Positions 13,201 to 23,862 of a stretch of DNA of 64,000 nucleotides are shown piece by piece. Source of the stretch: Calamus simplicifolius (taxonomy: Eukaryota; Streptophyta; Magnoliopsida; Arecales; Arecaceae). Under the pieces are notes generated by a model that saw only the letters and a program-made list of their open reading frames with translations, had not been told where the DNA came from and searched no databases. Position 1 is the first letter of the stretch, and each line of letters opens with the position of its first letter. The stretch is from assembly GCA_900491605.1 (NCBI GenBank), contig UESW01004826.1:264428-328427 (forward strand). The letters are read 5' to 3'. The position numbers and the translations under genes were made by a program.

Positions 13201-15845
13201 AAATTTAAAACTATCAACCTCTTTTCCTTTTTCTTGAATCCACTCAATCTCTTGCAAGAGAGCTCCGTTAATTTTCCTTCAAGTCATTGTGTTTATTAGT
13301 TCCATTACTTTTCTTGTTAATGGCCTTATATTCCAAATTGCTAAACATATTGTATTTTTTTAACTAGCTTCTTACCCGTACCCATCTATAAAAGTGTCAG
13401 AACCTTTACTTACTTTCCACCACATTCGAACGTTGATGTGACACATTGCTTTCGAAGACTGCCCTAGCTACCTTTGCAAAACTTTCTACTACACCCGGGG
13501 TTCAATGTAATGCATCACTACTAGAGACTGCCCTAAGTTCAATGATTTTTTTTATAGGATTTATGTTCATAAGGTATGACTACAGTTTTATGCTGCCTGT
13601 CAACCTACCACAACCTTCCTCCTCCATCTAAGTTTGGGACCAATTATGTATAAAACTTTATACCTAGGAAAATAGGCAAATCATAATCCAACAGTCAAAC
13701 TACATATGCTGTTGACACTGTAATTCTGATGAGTGGAATGAATACTTGAAATTGTACAGTTTTCTTCTTATAACAAAAGAAGGAATATCATCTAGGAATA
13801 TATGCCTAACCCGGGAATAAGAGTGAAAATGGAAATTCATATTGAGACTAGAAAGAGCAGAGCGCCAGATAACATATAGATTAGAGCTAGAGAATCTAAG
13901 AATAAAACAAAACATCACAAGGGTCACTCCTTACTTGAAGAAAAGTAAGACTGAAACTAATAACAGATTTGAGGTGGATTCAGATCATTCAAATATCGAA
14001 AAGATAGCTCAAAAAGTGTATTGAATGGCCAAAGTGATTTTAATCTGCCAATTGGCACAGCTCTACATAGTGACATTCATCACAAGAGGTTCTGGTTCCT
14101 AGATTCATTAATGGAAGTGATACATATCATATTACTGATCCTGCTTCATCCAAAAAGATTTTTAAAAAAGGCTAAGGTTCTTCAGCCTAAAAATTAAACA
14201 ACTGACCATATATAATTCACATTAACCTACTCAATTATTAATGATATTATACCTTTAAACCTGCCAAGATCTTGCAGTGCTCTTGCTTTAAGGTATATTG
14301 CTTCAACAAGCAGACTAACAGCATGTATGGACATCAGAGGCATATCCCAGTGTGAACGAAACTTGTGACATTCTGTTCTTTTAGAAATGGATATCTTCAT
14401 CTTAGGGACTATTGCATTAATGTCTATTCCATCAAATACGTGTAGTGCAGCTTCTATATTTCCTCTTTGATATTCTAACCTTCCAAGCAATGCTCTTGCT
14501 TCCTGCAAAATATCAAATTTGATCAGTTTCACTAAAGGCCCGGTGCAGATGGCATGCATTTATATGATGTGAATGGTGCAACCCTATTAATCACAGTCAT
14601 CTGGGTGGCCATGGTATCTGTATTCCACACCTTTGCAAGGTTCCAAAAAAGACTTATATCGAGAATCTGTTTTGTTTCAATGCTCAATATTTAAATGCTA
14701 ACATAATCAAGTGACCTATGTATGAAGGCTTCTTTGAACGAAAGAGGTCCTATCTCAGCAAGACTGGCAGTAGCACCACAGTTTCTATATAATGACATCA
14801 ATCAAAGGAAAAAAGGACCCATCAAAAGAAGGGTAAATCACAGTGAACTTATCTGCTTAGGTCTAATCTTGCGAGAGCTAATTTAACAGAAATCCATCCT
14901 AATTTTACCATTATAACAGAACTGGTGAAACATGCAGCTGCATCGCTGCCCGCTCCCTACTTTCCAACAGGAAACTAATTCTAAGATTTCTTGTGCATAT
15001 GAGAAATAATAGATATTGATGTCAAAATGAAAGAAAATCATATGGAGCATCATTGGAGGATATGACCTTAGAACTAAATGAAAGAAATTCTATCATACAA
15101 GAATATAATGTATTGATTATGGTTTTCTCAAGCAATGAATTCTACAAACTCAACTACAAGTAAAAAATCTTTGCAAAAGCATCATAGAAAGGATATGTTT
15201 CTTTTCGTCACTGAAAATATGGATCTCAACAAATATTTTTATGCAATTAAGACAAGAAGGATGGCAAATAAAAAGATAAGTGAACATGAATGGAAGCTCT
15301 GCTTTGTTTTGAGCAAGCAAGGCTGAACAATAATCAATTTGTGCATCCATTCATACAGTTCTGTGACCAAAGATGAATGATGACAAAAATTAATCCTTGG
15401 TAAAATTAGCTTTCTGTGGCAATTAGTAATGAAAAGCCATAGTTGGCTGAATTCTTCACAGAATGTGAGAGTCTTGCTTCTTAAGACAGCTAGCTATGTG
15501 GACAAAACTAACTGTATAAAGTACCAAAAACCTACCAAAGGTAACAGCAAATCTATGGTTTCTCCACCATGAGTTGTCAGCATAAATTGCTCCTTTACTA
15601 TGAAGTTCCATAACTGCAAAGGTTAAAAATGAAAACCACAACAAAGGACCAACCTCGTAATTCAGATGCACACCCTCTCGAAGCGAAGATTCAGCTTCTT
15701 CAATGTTGCTGAGATCAAGCTTTTGCTCACCCTCGCCATTTTGAGAAGAATACCCAGTGGCTGAGAAGTCCTTAGTGGCGTGAGACTCAGATGATGGAAT
15801 CATTTCATTCACTCTCAATTGTTCCCCAGAACACAAGCACTTCAT
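3907..15845 (-). CDS. NPGR2: NPGR2-like TPR protein (NO POLLEN GERMINATION RELATED 2), whole gene
   Basis: Five coding exons on the minus strand: 15654-15845, 14253-14502, 6233-7447, 5818-5968 and 3907-4223. All internal junctions have GT and AG ends and phases that join. Corrected length is about 708 aa, close to the plant NPG family (roughly 700-740 aa). Landmarks are an N-terminal CSGEQ segment and NIEEAESSLREG, then ARALLGRLEYQRGNIEAAL, MSIHAVSLL, RNNIEEAILLLM-like (here KNNIEEAILLLM), several TPR units, and the family C-terminus ending PVEPFR. NPG proteins bind calmodulin and act as TTC7-like scaffolds in the plasma-membrane PI4K-alpha1 complex with HYC and EFOP (established knowledge). 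Exon 3 needs two single-base insertions, both at homopolymers (6432-6436 and 6325-6328), to keep frame. I read these as sequence errors, but a pseudogene cannot be excluded. The start ATG at 15845 is the first in the exon; an upstream extension as in Arabidopsis NPGR2 is possible. Confidence 0.9.
4224..5817 (-). other. NPGR2 intron 4
   Basis: A 1.6 kb GT-AG intron. It holds a polypyrimidine block (listed separately) and otherwise AT-rich DNA. The small open frames in it have no recognisable similarity. Confidence 0.75.
5105..5318 (+). repeat. Long polypyrimidine tract (CT-rich)
   Basis: About 210 bp made almost only of C and T on the plus strand (TTTCTTCC-like words), inside intron 4 of NPGR2 and therefore purine-rich in the transcript. 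Three overlapping open frames here (S/F/L-rich) are composition artefacts. Confidence 0.85.
5818..5968 (-). CDS. NPGR2: NPGR2 coding exon 4
   Basis: Follows acceptor TTGGCAG; encodes GGKCDISLEIETWHDLANVY, then a TPR ending YSALGWHAT plus one base, with donor GTACCT. WHDLA.VYI and W.DAEACLSK are the family's signature for this C-terminal TPR. Confidence 0.88.
6233..7447 (-). CDS. NPGR2: NPGR2 coding exon 3 (large, two apparent 1-bp deletions)
   Basis: About 405 codons starting EAAETCNIILD after TTTTGCAG. It covers the middle TPR array: LQETVCKAIELLPELY, EAISSYRRALLSHWNLD, NNIEEAILLLMILLRK, ERYYTLALCYLGED. After LLARILSAEK the frame moves by one base at the T5 run 6432-6436 (plus strand) and FVDAETILNAALEQTGKW continues. 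A second one-base shift at the C4 run 6325-6328 restores NAIDTYTHLLAVIRL. Both repairs need one extra base. The exon ends SSK at donor GTTGTG. Confidence 0.82.
8530..8765. repeat. Possible MITE-like repeat with TACCG/CGGTA words
   Basis: Multiple inverted short words (CATACCGG, CCGGTAATG, GGTACTAG, GTACTGTATCGAG) recur on both strands over about 235 bp, as in some plant non-autonomous DNA elements. No clean terminal repeats or target duplication could be defined by eye. Confidence 0.3.
10155..10500 (-). mobile_element. Second RTE LINE 3' fragment
   Basis: On the minus strand a second copy of the RTE C-terminal block is readable (QHKLNVVGMRMLRWICG, about 10420-10470), followed by a 3' tail with an AGTTGGTGTC-type motif (plus strand, about 10191) and a (GTT)n-like end near 10157. 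It lies just downstream of the larger LINE, so these are two insertions or a nested pair. Confidence 0.65.
10535..13640 (-). mobile_element. Decayed RTE-clade LINE in NPGR2 intron 2
   Basis: On the minus strand, frame-hopping translation gives an endonuclease start (FSNLEYKAINKKSNG, matching the plant RTE TWN..SLTGK block) near 13350. Reverse-transcriptase blocks follow near 11690-11830 (YKNKNDIQNYSNYRDIKLMS, RRSTMEVIFLLRRL), then the catalytic-region remnant near 11300-11350 and KTEYMEC..LGSIIHKKGEMEKDV near 11130-11240. The C-terminal LIEDELRKGQLK.FGHV block is near 10760-10820. Stops and frameshifts are frequent, so it is inactive. A 3' TCCCAAACTATTTGGGATCG motif near 10572 (plus strand) matches RTE 3' ends. 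It has the same sense as the host gene. Confidence 0.8.
14253..14502 (-). CDS. NPGR2: NPGR2 coding exon 2
   Basis: The exon follows acceptor TTTTGCAG and begins EARALLGRLEYQ, the most conserved NPG block. It ends GRFK plus one base, with donor GTATAA. It encodes the first TPR and the MSIHAVSLLVEAIYLKA helix pair. No frame problem is seen. Confidence 0.88.
14503..15653 (-). other. NPGR2 intron 1
   Basis: A 1.15 kb GT-AG intron between the N-terminal segment and EARALLG. Nothing recognisable inside. Confidence 0.75.
15654..15845 (-). CDS. NPGR2: NPGR2 coding exon 1
   Basis: Sixty-four codons from ATG to LNYE, phase 0, followed by donor GTTGGT at 15653 and below. It holds the conserved N-terminal CSGEQ segment and the NIEEAESSLREG block that precedes the first TPR in NPG proteins. 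Confidence 0.85.
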
Positions 15846-16299
15846 TTTGTTTGTGGAACCAATCTACTGAAGATTGTCTGCTCTTTCTTCCATTTCCTAC
15901 CATGCATGCTGCTTAATCATAAACAGCACTCTCTTCACCATTATACCCCATCTATCTAATATCAGAAATATCTCTAACACAGGGAAAAAACACAGCCAAC
16001 ATAACAATCAGATAATTCCATAGGGAAACAAAGCTCCAATACATTGAAGTTAAATGAGAAAACAATTGCTGAAAAATAAAAGCTTTAGATATCACACCCT
16101 AAGGAGCAAGAACTAAAAAGGATGTTAGCAAGCTGCAGTGTTTGACAGTAAAACAAATGAAGAACACTGATTTCTAGTTCCCGAAGAATTTACCCTTTCA
16201 CAAAATTAATCATCCCACTGTTTTATAAGGGAGAATGGAAAAAGAAAGAAAATATTTTTACTAGGACAGAGAAACTTCAATATAACTCAAAACCATGCC

Positions 16300-16368
16300 A
16301 AATGGAGGAAAAGGATTTATGCAGCCGATCCCAACTATTTTGAGACCAAGGCTTTGTTGTTATTATAC
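16300..16368 (+). mobile_element. RTE LINE/SINE 3'-end fragment
   Basis: GGATTTATGCAGCCGATCCC, then AACTATTTTGAGACCAAGGC and TTTGTTGTT, is the conserved plant RTE-type 3' terminus (pseudo-palindromic TCCCAA..TTGGGA-like core plus a TTG tail). It is in the opposite orientation to the intron LINEs. Confidence 0.55.
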
Positions 16369-16640
16369 AGAGAAACTCCAAGCCAAAGTTCTTGCAGGAT
16401 GAGAAGAATAAAATCATGGAATTCTGAACTGATACAAATCGCAAGCAATGCAGAGGTACATGGACTAACAATAAAGCTACCAAATTCGTCAACTTCAAAA
16501 CCTGCACCATCATCTCAACAAATCCGACATAAAACCCCACCAAATCAACTCCTCCATGCACCAAAAAGTACAAAAACAATAATCAGTTTTGCAGGCCGCC
16601 CTGACCCACATAATTTAAAAAGGGGGGCGAAAGAAAGAAA

Positions 16641-16750
16641 GAAAGAAGATGAATGAGAAGATCGTAGCAGCAGTAAACAATTTAACCCCACCACAGAAAG
16701 AAGATGAATGAGAAGATCGTAGCAACAGTAAACAATTTAACCCCACCACA
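16641..16750. repeat. 55-bp perfect tandem duplication
   Basis: The 55 bp unit beginning GAAAGAAGATGAATGAGAAG at 16641 is repeated directly at 16696 with one visible substitution (CAGCAG versus CAACAG). It lies in the presumed NPGR2 leader region and looks recent. Confidence 0.9.
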
Positions 16751-17949
16751 GAGACTAATCATTAAGACATGCTCCTCCAAAAGTAAACCACCAGAATAAT
16801 AGCTCCAAATAAAGAAACCGGAACACGACCAACAATTCGATCTCCTTGCACCGGAAAATTCTGCTTGAAATAAATTCCAGAATTGCTTCCCCAAGCTCCA
16901 CCCAAAAAGAACACGAGAGAGAGAGAACCGCCAAAAACACCATCCAAAAGCCTAACCCCTAAAACCCATCAATTTCAACCCTAAAACCAAAAATCCTCTT
17001 ACCCCAGAAACACTTCGTAACCACAAAACCGTTCCAGAACCGAACCCCAAGCTTCCCAACTCCATCCCCTGCAAACCATAACCCTAGAAAAAAACAAGGG
17101 GGAAAAAAATCCTGCCAAAGGGCCAAGAAGAAAGAAAATTCACCACAATCCACAACGCCGCATCCCAGATTCGGCACAGAGCGGAAATCTCCTCCACCTT
17201 CTCAACCTGCCGGATTTAATGCCGATTCCAAAAACCCACGAATTAAAGAGAGAGCCGAGCCCCCACCGCCACCGCGACAGGCGCCCAAACACACACGAAG
17301 CATCGAACAAAGGAGATCAAAAAGGACGGACCTTTACACATGGCGCGGTTGCATGCCACCAACGCAATTCTTCAATTCCTCCATCCAACGCAAACGTACC
17401 ACCCCAGCAAAAATCGATCTTCCGACTTTTTGATACCTAAAAATCGCAACTTCTCGCAACACATACACCACAAACGGCAGCGAAGAAAATGATTTTTTTT
17501 TTTTTTTTGCTAAATAATCGAGGTGACCTTCTCTCTCTCAGTAATCCGGCGGATACAAGTCAAAATTGGGCGGAAAGAGAAGGGGAAAAGAGTCGAGAAA
17601 ATTTTAACGGTAACAGACGAGACGAAACAAATTAAAGGAACAGAGAGCGCTTTAAACATTAAATAAATCGAAAAAAAAATAAAAACTTGTAGCGGGCTCT
17701 ATTCCAAAATGCCTCCACGTGGCATTCGTACCTCCACCCCACGGAATGCAATTCTCACGAGAACGACTTGCGTTTGGTTTCCCTTCCCTTTTTTTTTTTA
17801 TTTTGGCTCTCCAAATCGCTCTACTGGAAGAACAGCTGTATCGTACTCTCCGGGGACCATGTTTTTTTTTTTTTTTGGCTAAAAAAAAAAAGGAAGCAAC
17901 TTTTGCCTGCCTGTTTTACAGCTCACTGCTGACCGGGCTTTTCCTGTGA

Positions 17950-18891
17950 GATGCTCTTCTTCCAGACTCCACTCGATTCGTTCAGAAAGCGGCAGGATGG
18001 GGAAAAAATGCTTCTTTTTTCCCCCTCTAGAACATGCCGGACAGGATCATTCTGGGAAGACATGAATGAAAAACAATGCTCTAACTTGCAGTATTATATT
18101 ACAGCCATTGTTGCTGTTTCTGCGCCCCTCCATTTTGTTATATAATATACTAACTGTGATAGATATTTTAATGCATCTTTTAGCATTATAGCATTCATTG
18201 TAATGAAGACAGTTGCTCTTATCTTTGACCTCTCCTCAAGATAAAATACTATTCTTCAAATTTTTTAATCAATTCTTTCTTTGAAAATGACTGTATGGTC
18301 CAAAAAAAAAAAACGACTGTATTTTTATTTAATAAAAAATAAAAGGAAAGATAACATCTTTTTTTAATTATTATATCCATTACTTTTGATCATAGTGTTG
18401 TATAAAAGTGATTATTCTCATATGAAAATTTGAAATATAAATTTAAAGAAAAGAATAATACTTATAATAATGTAATGTATCTTTTAAAACGTTGATACAG
18501 ATAGGATGGCGCTTTTATTAGAAAAAGTTAAACCTATTGCTCTCTTAACCATTAGAGGTTCGTTATGTATAGGATCTTTAACTTGCATTAAGTATAATGC
18601 AAACTTTTTACTATCCTCAACTTTATGATATTTGACCTTTGCTACAACTAACTATAAGTTAAAACTCAAGTGCAAATATGATCCAATCCAATTCCATTCA
18701 TATGCCAATATTTTAAATTAGATTTAGGTTATACTTGATCTCTCGAACCAATCTGAATAAACAATTGGATCTAAAATCCTTTCCAAGGATTCAATTTAAC
18801 TTGTCCAATTTGATCTAACTAGTAAGTAGGTTGAATTCAAATCTAAAATCATGAATTGAATATGAAATTGAGTTGGATCAGAAATAAGCAT
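17950..18891. other. Intergenic, AT-rich, nothing recognised
   Basis: Sequence upstream of NPGR2 up to the solo LTR. No coding or RNA gene is recognisable. Confidence 0.6.
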
Positions 18892-19857
18892 TGTTGGGGG
18901 GTAAAATCGTCATTGCATTGATATCCGTGCGAGGCGGCTAAGGCTGGCCTCCTCCCGCCGTCCCCCTTCGGGCTTCCCTAGCTCGGCCTCTTCCGGGCTT
19001 CCGTAGCTCGGCCTCTCCCGGGCTTCCCTAGCTCGGCCTCTTCCGGGCTTCCGTAGCTCGGCCTCCTTCGGGCTTCCGTAGCTCGGCCTCTTCCGGGCTT
19101 CCGTAGCTCGGCCTCTTCCGGGCTTCCCTAGCTCGGCCTCTTCCGGGCTTCCGTAGCTCGTAGCTCGGCCTCGGCCTCTTCCGCGCTTCCCTAGCACGGC
19201 CTCTTCCGGGCTCCCGTAGCTCGCTTCTACCTAACGATCCACGCCCTGACGTCTACCTCCGCGGAACCTGACGCGGGAGAGCCTAAGCTTACCCGAGCAA
19301 CACCTTAGGCAGGGAATCATATTGAGACGTGGCCTAAGACTATTGTAACCGCCCCAGGTCTACTCACCCAGATCCCAAGACATCAAGGAGCTCTCCCAGC
19401 CGTCAATCCCTTAACAAACCAGGCGTGGATTCTAACGGCCCCACAACGGCCTGATTCTGTCTACCCCCGTATCGTAACAACCCCAGAACCTTCCAGAAGA
19501 TGCTCAAGTCCCCAGGTGATCGTCTATAATGTCAGATTGGCAGATTCCCTCAGGTACGCGACTCTGGACGCACAAAACTCTGGGATCATTCTTCTCTCCC
19601 GGCAGCTCGTCGGTGCTCTGCCCCTCCTAGAGCTTCCGATTGGCCGCCCTCTGGAGAGGTCTCCCGGAGAGATCCACCTCCCCATTGTCTGGTTGATCGC
19701 CGATTCCTTCCTCACTGACTTGAGCGTCGGAGGGCCTTCCGCGGAGGACCACCCCAGCGTCCCCCCGTGTGATGGCTTCCTGTTTTGCAGGTCCGCCGCA
19801 CCCCTCTCCCTGAAGATCGATCGCGCCCGAGTCGAAGGACGGATCCCGGCGGCAACA
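18892..19857 (+). mobile_element. Solo LTR (Gypsy-type) with perfect 5-bp TSD
   Basis: A 966 bp block begins TGTTGGGGGG and ends GGCGGCAACA (TGTTG...CAACA). It is flanked by identical AGCAT at 18887-18891 and 19858-19862. No internal domain is attached, so this is a solo LTR from LTR-LTR recombination. It contains a 25-bp minisatellite and, near its 3' end, the TGAGCGTCGGAGGG motif and TTTTGCAGG, shared with the Tat Gypsy LTR at 46852. Open frames at 19516-19869 are within the LTR and are not genes. Confidence 0.9.
18965..19225 (+). repeat. 25-bp minisatellite inside the solo LTR
   Basis: About ten direct copies of a unit like GGGCTTCCGTAGCTCGGCCT plus CTTCC, alternating CCGTAG and CCCTAG variants. 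One copy is partly duplicated near 19155-19175. Confidence 0.9.
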
Positions 19858-19862
19858 AGCAT

Positions 19863-20703
19863 AATTTAACGCAGCTCGTCTGCAACCTTGGGTATGATAG
19901 AGATTTTGAGATACATTTTTCTTTTGAGATACATTTTTCTTCTAACTAGTTTTGGGTGGACATCTCACCTAACCAAATCTATCTTCTCTGACAAGAAACA
20001 GCTCCTCTTAAAAGCTTCAAAAGTACAGAAAAAGTGCATAAATAAGTGCAGATTAGAGTATCCAATGCAAGAAAGTAGGCCAGCTTGAATTCTTGCTATC
20101 TTTGCTATCTAATTGAACATATAATTAGAGAATCTAATTGTGCCATTTTGCTCTTTCTCAACCTTCTTCCCCAAAATCAAAGTTCAGCACATCGTCTCTA
20201 CTCTTCAAGCTTCAAAATGACAAATACTTTTCTTGCACTGTAGCATGATCTTTAATGGATGAAGAGAATGAGGATAATTACATTTAGCCAAGAGATGATT
20301 TAGCTTGTGTGGAGTCAATGGAGAATCCTCCTCAGAAAAAATAAAAAGAATGGAGAACCAACCTCCATCCTGAATAAGTTCCAAAATCTCTTTAAGAGTT
20401 CAACTCATTGCTGTAGGCAATTTCACACATAAGGATAACAGACCAAAATATCTTTGACATGATTTTCACCAATGTTGGACTTCAGACAATTATAAGCAAT
20501 AGAATATCCAGCATTAAAGGTGCCAAGTTTACTCATCAAACTCTTGCATCAAGACCTATACGGTTGTGGCTTTTGGATTCTTCATTGCGACAGATGCATG
20601 TCCAACATAACTCACAACTATGTCAGCCTTTGTGTTGGAACTTTGCATTATCTGGAGCTAAAAAAGTTTAGCTTCGTCATAAGAAGTTTGATGTTGTTGT
20701 TAA
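19863..20703. other. Intergenic, nothing recognised
   Basis: Short open frames only, without recognisable similarity on either strand. Confidence 0.5.
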
Positions 20704-21860
20704 TGTTGGAGAGCGCGGAATACCCCCAAGATCACGGCTATAGCGTATATGAGTAATACAAAAATCTTTTACCGTTCTAATCTATGAGTATAAGATTATA
20801 CCTTCAGACTTGAACGTTGGAACACTTCGATTTGATTGCTCGACCTCAACCTTTTAGCCTTCCGCCGTATTTCCGAAATGCCTTCCTTCTCTCACAGATG
20901 GTGGGATCTCTCGACCGACCTAGGGTTTCTTGTTTTTCTTTTTTCTCAAAAACGTTAACCCTAGCAACCAACTGAGAGGGTATTTATAGGGCTACAACAG
21001 GGACCAAATAGGCAAATATGAAAAGGACTTCCCACGTAATTAAATCTTCTAATCCTATCCCGGGTTAGGATTCAATTACGTAAATTATAATTCATTCCAC
21101 TAAAGAATTATAATTGTACTCCTAATCACATTCGAATTTATATTTTCGAGCCTTAATATTAAATACTTATTATCTCCCCACGTTAAGATTACAGATATCC
21201 ACTAATTAAATTTAATTACTGACAATATAATTTAATTGACTGTTATTATCCTTGAGACTTATCCACTTAACTTATTTGATGTATCGGATTCAAAATCCAC
21301 TTGCAAGATTTGATACAATCAAAACTTATAAGCTTTCTCAAGGGGATATCATCAATCCAATTAACAGGACGTGGATTCCTTCAACTATTAATATTCATCA
21401 TATATATAATGTTATTGCCCAACCCACTGAGTTAATTGACTCATCTAGAATCTCACTCTATGTGTAATCAAAGCAATAATCACTACATACACGTGTCTAG
21501 AAATAGAATTCGGATTAAGAGCATAAGTAATCATAATATTCATGAGTTTTAAATTATTTTATAAAGTCAGTATAAAATAATTAACTCAACTGGGTCCTGT
21601 TCAATACACACAAAGTGTACTAGCACAAATAGTTAGAATAAACCATTCCCCGTAGTCAAGACAGACCTACTAAAAATTTATGCTACAGTTCTACTGATGG
21701 TGTGTCCAATTCCATCTAAAACTGTGAACAATAAACTTGTATTCCAAAAGAACCGATGATCTAGTCTTCTGTGTGTAAGCCGTACTCTACACACTAGATC
21801 AAATACTCTTTGTAAATACTAGACACATGCACATATATATATATATATGTAATTGGCACA
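20704..21860 (-). mobile_element. Probable truncated LTR relic
   Basis: Read on the minus strand the block has a TATA box (TATAAATA, plus coordinates 20981-20988) and a CT/GA-rich leader. It ends ...CGCGCTCTCCAACA at 20704, as LTR retrotransposons do. No matching 5' end, target duplication or primer-binding site was found, so it is a truncated or decayed copy; the right boundary is a guess. Confidence 0.4.
21829..21848. repeat. (TA)n microsatellite
   Basis: A short alternating TA run within ACATGCACATATATATAT. No function evident. Confidence 0.8.
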
Positions 21861-21899
21861 CATTGCTCAAAAATGAATTCTCATTAAAATTGTAAAGAC

Positions 21900-23512
21900 A
21901 TAACATAAAGCATATCTTTTAGTCTATATCTCTATCAGTTAATTCATTGCCTACAGAGCTCTGCAAAGGATTAAAACCAGGTGTCTTTTGTCAGAAATTG
22001 TTTAAAAGCAAAGAGGAAGCAATAACCTGAAGAGTATAAATCTCTTCAAATATTAGAACTAGAAGATGCCTACATATTAGTTTCCTACCACAGAAGCAAG
22101 GCCAAAGCTTCTCAGACAGGTGGATAATAGGAGTCCATGTCCTATTGTAATCAATTATGATGAAATACCCAAGGAATTACAGGCGCTCGTTATGATTCAG
22201 CCCATTTCAAATTTTCCTATATGCGTTCTCAACTCAAATTCCAAAGTTCTGAATCATTTTGTAAACTCTACAAGCATCAGGGAGTTTTGTGGCCCACAAT
22301 TTGTTGCTCAAAAACATGACAACAAAACCTTTTAAGGTTAGTAATCCTCCAATTTCCAATGTCATTATAAAGATTTTGTGATTGTAACCACAGTCAAAAA
22401 TCCTAGATTGGGATGATACTTCATTCTTTTTCCCAAGACTCAAGATAGAGCCTGAAGTATTTGTCTATGTATGAAATTAAAAGTTTTTTTCCTAGATAGT
22501 AATTAAATAATTTGTAAAATTTAGCACAGATAGCATAAAAGGAAACGCCTTGCAAAGTTTTCGCTCTATATCTGCTTTCTGAATCATGACCATGTTGTTT
22601 CAACTTTGAGATTTCTAGATTAAACCATAGATGCTTTTCAAAGATATTTCCATGTCTCTGTCCTGCTATATGCTATTAAAAAGGAAGAAAAATTTTCCAA
22701 TCTTAATTTTCTGGAAGAAATATTTCCAGTCCTATTTTATAAATCCTGTCCTACTTTCTTCTTGCGCTCACACCTCATGGTTGTCCACATGTTGTTCTCC
22801 ACAGAGGGGTTGAAATGTCCAAATAACAAGCCCTTCTTGCAGTTATAACACCCATTACGCTATTCAACATGTTTCACAAAAGAGACTCCAGCTCAATTCC
22901 AAAATCAACTCTTGAACCCTCAAGCATTATGTCATGGCATGGCATCATGCATCATTTAGATTAATGAAATGATCCAACCATGCAAGGATATCAAATATTA
23001 CTACTACTTTTCTAGTTGCAAGCATGAGAATCCGATGCTTGCACCAGTCATGATGACCCACGTACCCCATCCATTACTCCGAAAGAACTCTAGTTTATTA
23101 CTCAAATTTTCATCCCAATTGGATACATTATCTCTTCCATTTTTGAAGACAATCTGCAGTCAGTGCTAGGGAGATCTCCATTTAAAATTTTCTCACTTCC
23201 TTCCAATGCCTCACTCACACTCATGTCACTTTAAATTTATGCTCTCCCAGGAGCCTCTTCATCTTAAGCCTCCCTACTTTCCTTGTCACTCAAACCACCT
23301 GCCATGCATGAGAGACCAAGACATCCCAATATCTGATGGTCTTTAAAAGCCTTAGTCCTCTATAAATACATCTCATTACCACAGACCAAGGGGGCTTGAA
23401 TTCACTAAGCGCCCTTAATAAACAAATCTTAATTGTTCACTCTTTTCCACTCCCATCATCATCTATCGTTTTTCATTTTTGTGGTACCTATATCGACTAC
23501 TCTTATGCTACC
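21900..23512. other. Intergenic with a TATA-like promoter near its end
   Basis: No coding sequence recognised. A good TATA box (TATAAATA) lies at 23361-23368 on the plus strand. About 145 bp of CT-rich, leader-like sequence follow before the Copia insertion at 23513. No gene body could be identified beyond the insertion. Confidence 0.4.
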
Positions 23513-23862
23513 TGATGGAAATAAATTCCTAAATATAAAACGAAAATTACGAAAAAAACGTGCCCATTCTACGCATGAATCACCGATCGTTCAAAGTATA
23601 TTACACAAAACGAACATACCTCTTTTGCCACAGATTAAATGCACTTATCGCTGCCTCGAAAGAAGACAATCCACAGATTGCTGACCTTTCTGTGAGAATA
23701 TTTTCCGATGATGAATGAGGAAGAAGAACAACTGCCTCCCCACGATGAAGCACTCTTCTCGATTTTGTTTTTAGAGAATAACTGCCAAGTGCAGTTATTT
23801 CTTTCATGGGCTGGGTTAGCCCATCATGGGCGGCCCAAAATTCAATAATAAAAAAACCATCA
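23513..23862 (-). repeat. Copia 3' LTR
   Basis: A 350 bp LTR with TGATG/CATCA ends, matching 30878-31225 throughout. A small open frame at 23601-23876 is LTR sequence, not a gene. Confidence 0.92.

Larger units (their letters stand above)
7448..14252 (-). other. NPGR2 intron 2, TE-rich
   Basis: A 6.8 kb GT-AG intron between the first and second TPR blocks. It holds two decayed RTE LINEs (10155-13640) in the same orientation as the host gene, a TACCG-rich repeat near 8530-8765 and a GGGAC-rich imperfect palindromic piece near 9425-9615. No extra exon was recognised. Confidence 0.75.
15846..17730 (-). promoter_or_regulatory. NPGR2 5' leader and promoter region (approximate)
   Basis: About 1.9 kb upstream of the ATG without long open frames. 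It is CT/GA-rich near 16640 and 17530, which is leader-like, and turns GC-rich and promoter-like at 17200-17730. A perfect palindromic G-box CCACGTGG lies at 17715-17722. The transcription start and any leader intron cannot be placed from sequence alone. Confidence 0.4.

Noticed and set aside
18965..19225. Regular repeats that superficially resemble a CRISPR array
   Set aside because: Units are contiguous 25-mers without spacers in a plant LTR.
18910..19869. ORFs of 95-117 codons within 18910-19869
   Set aside because: Contained in a solo LTR with target duplications; the first is the 25-bp minisatellite.
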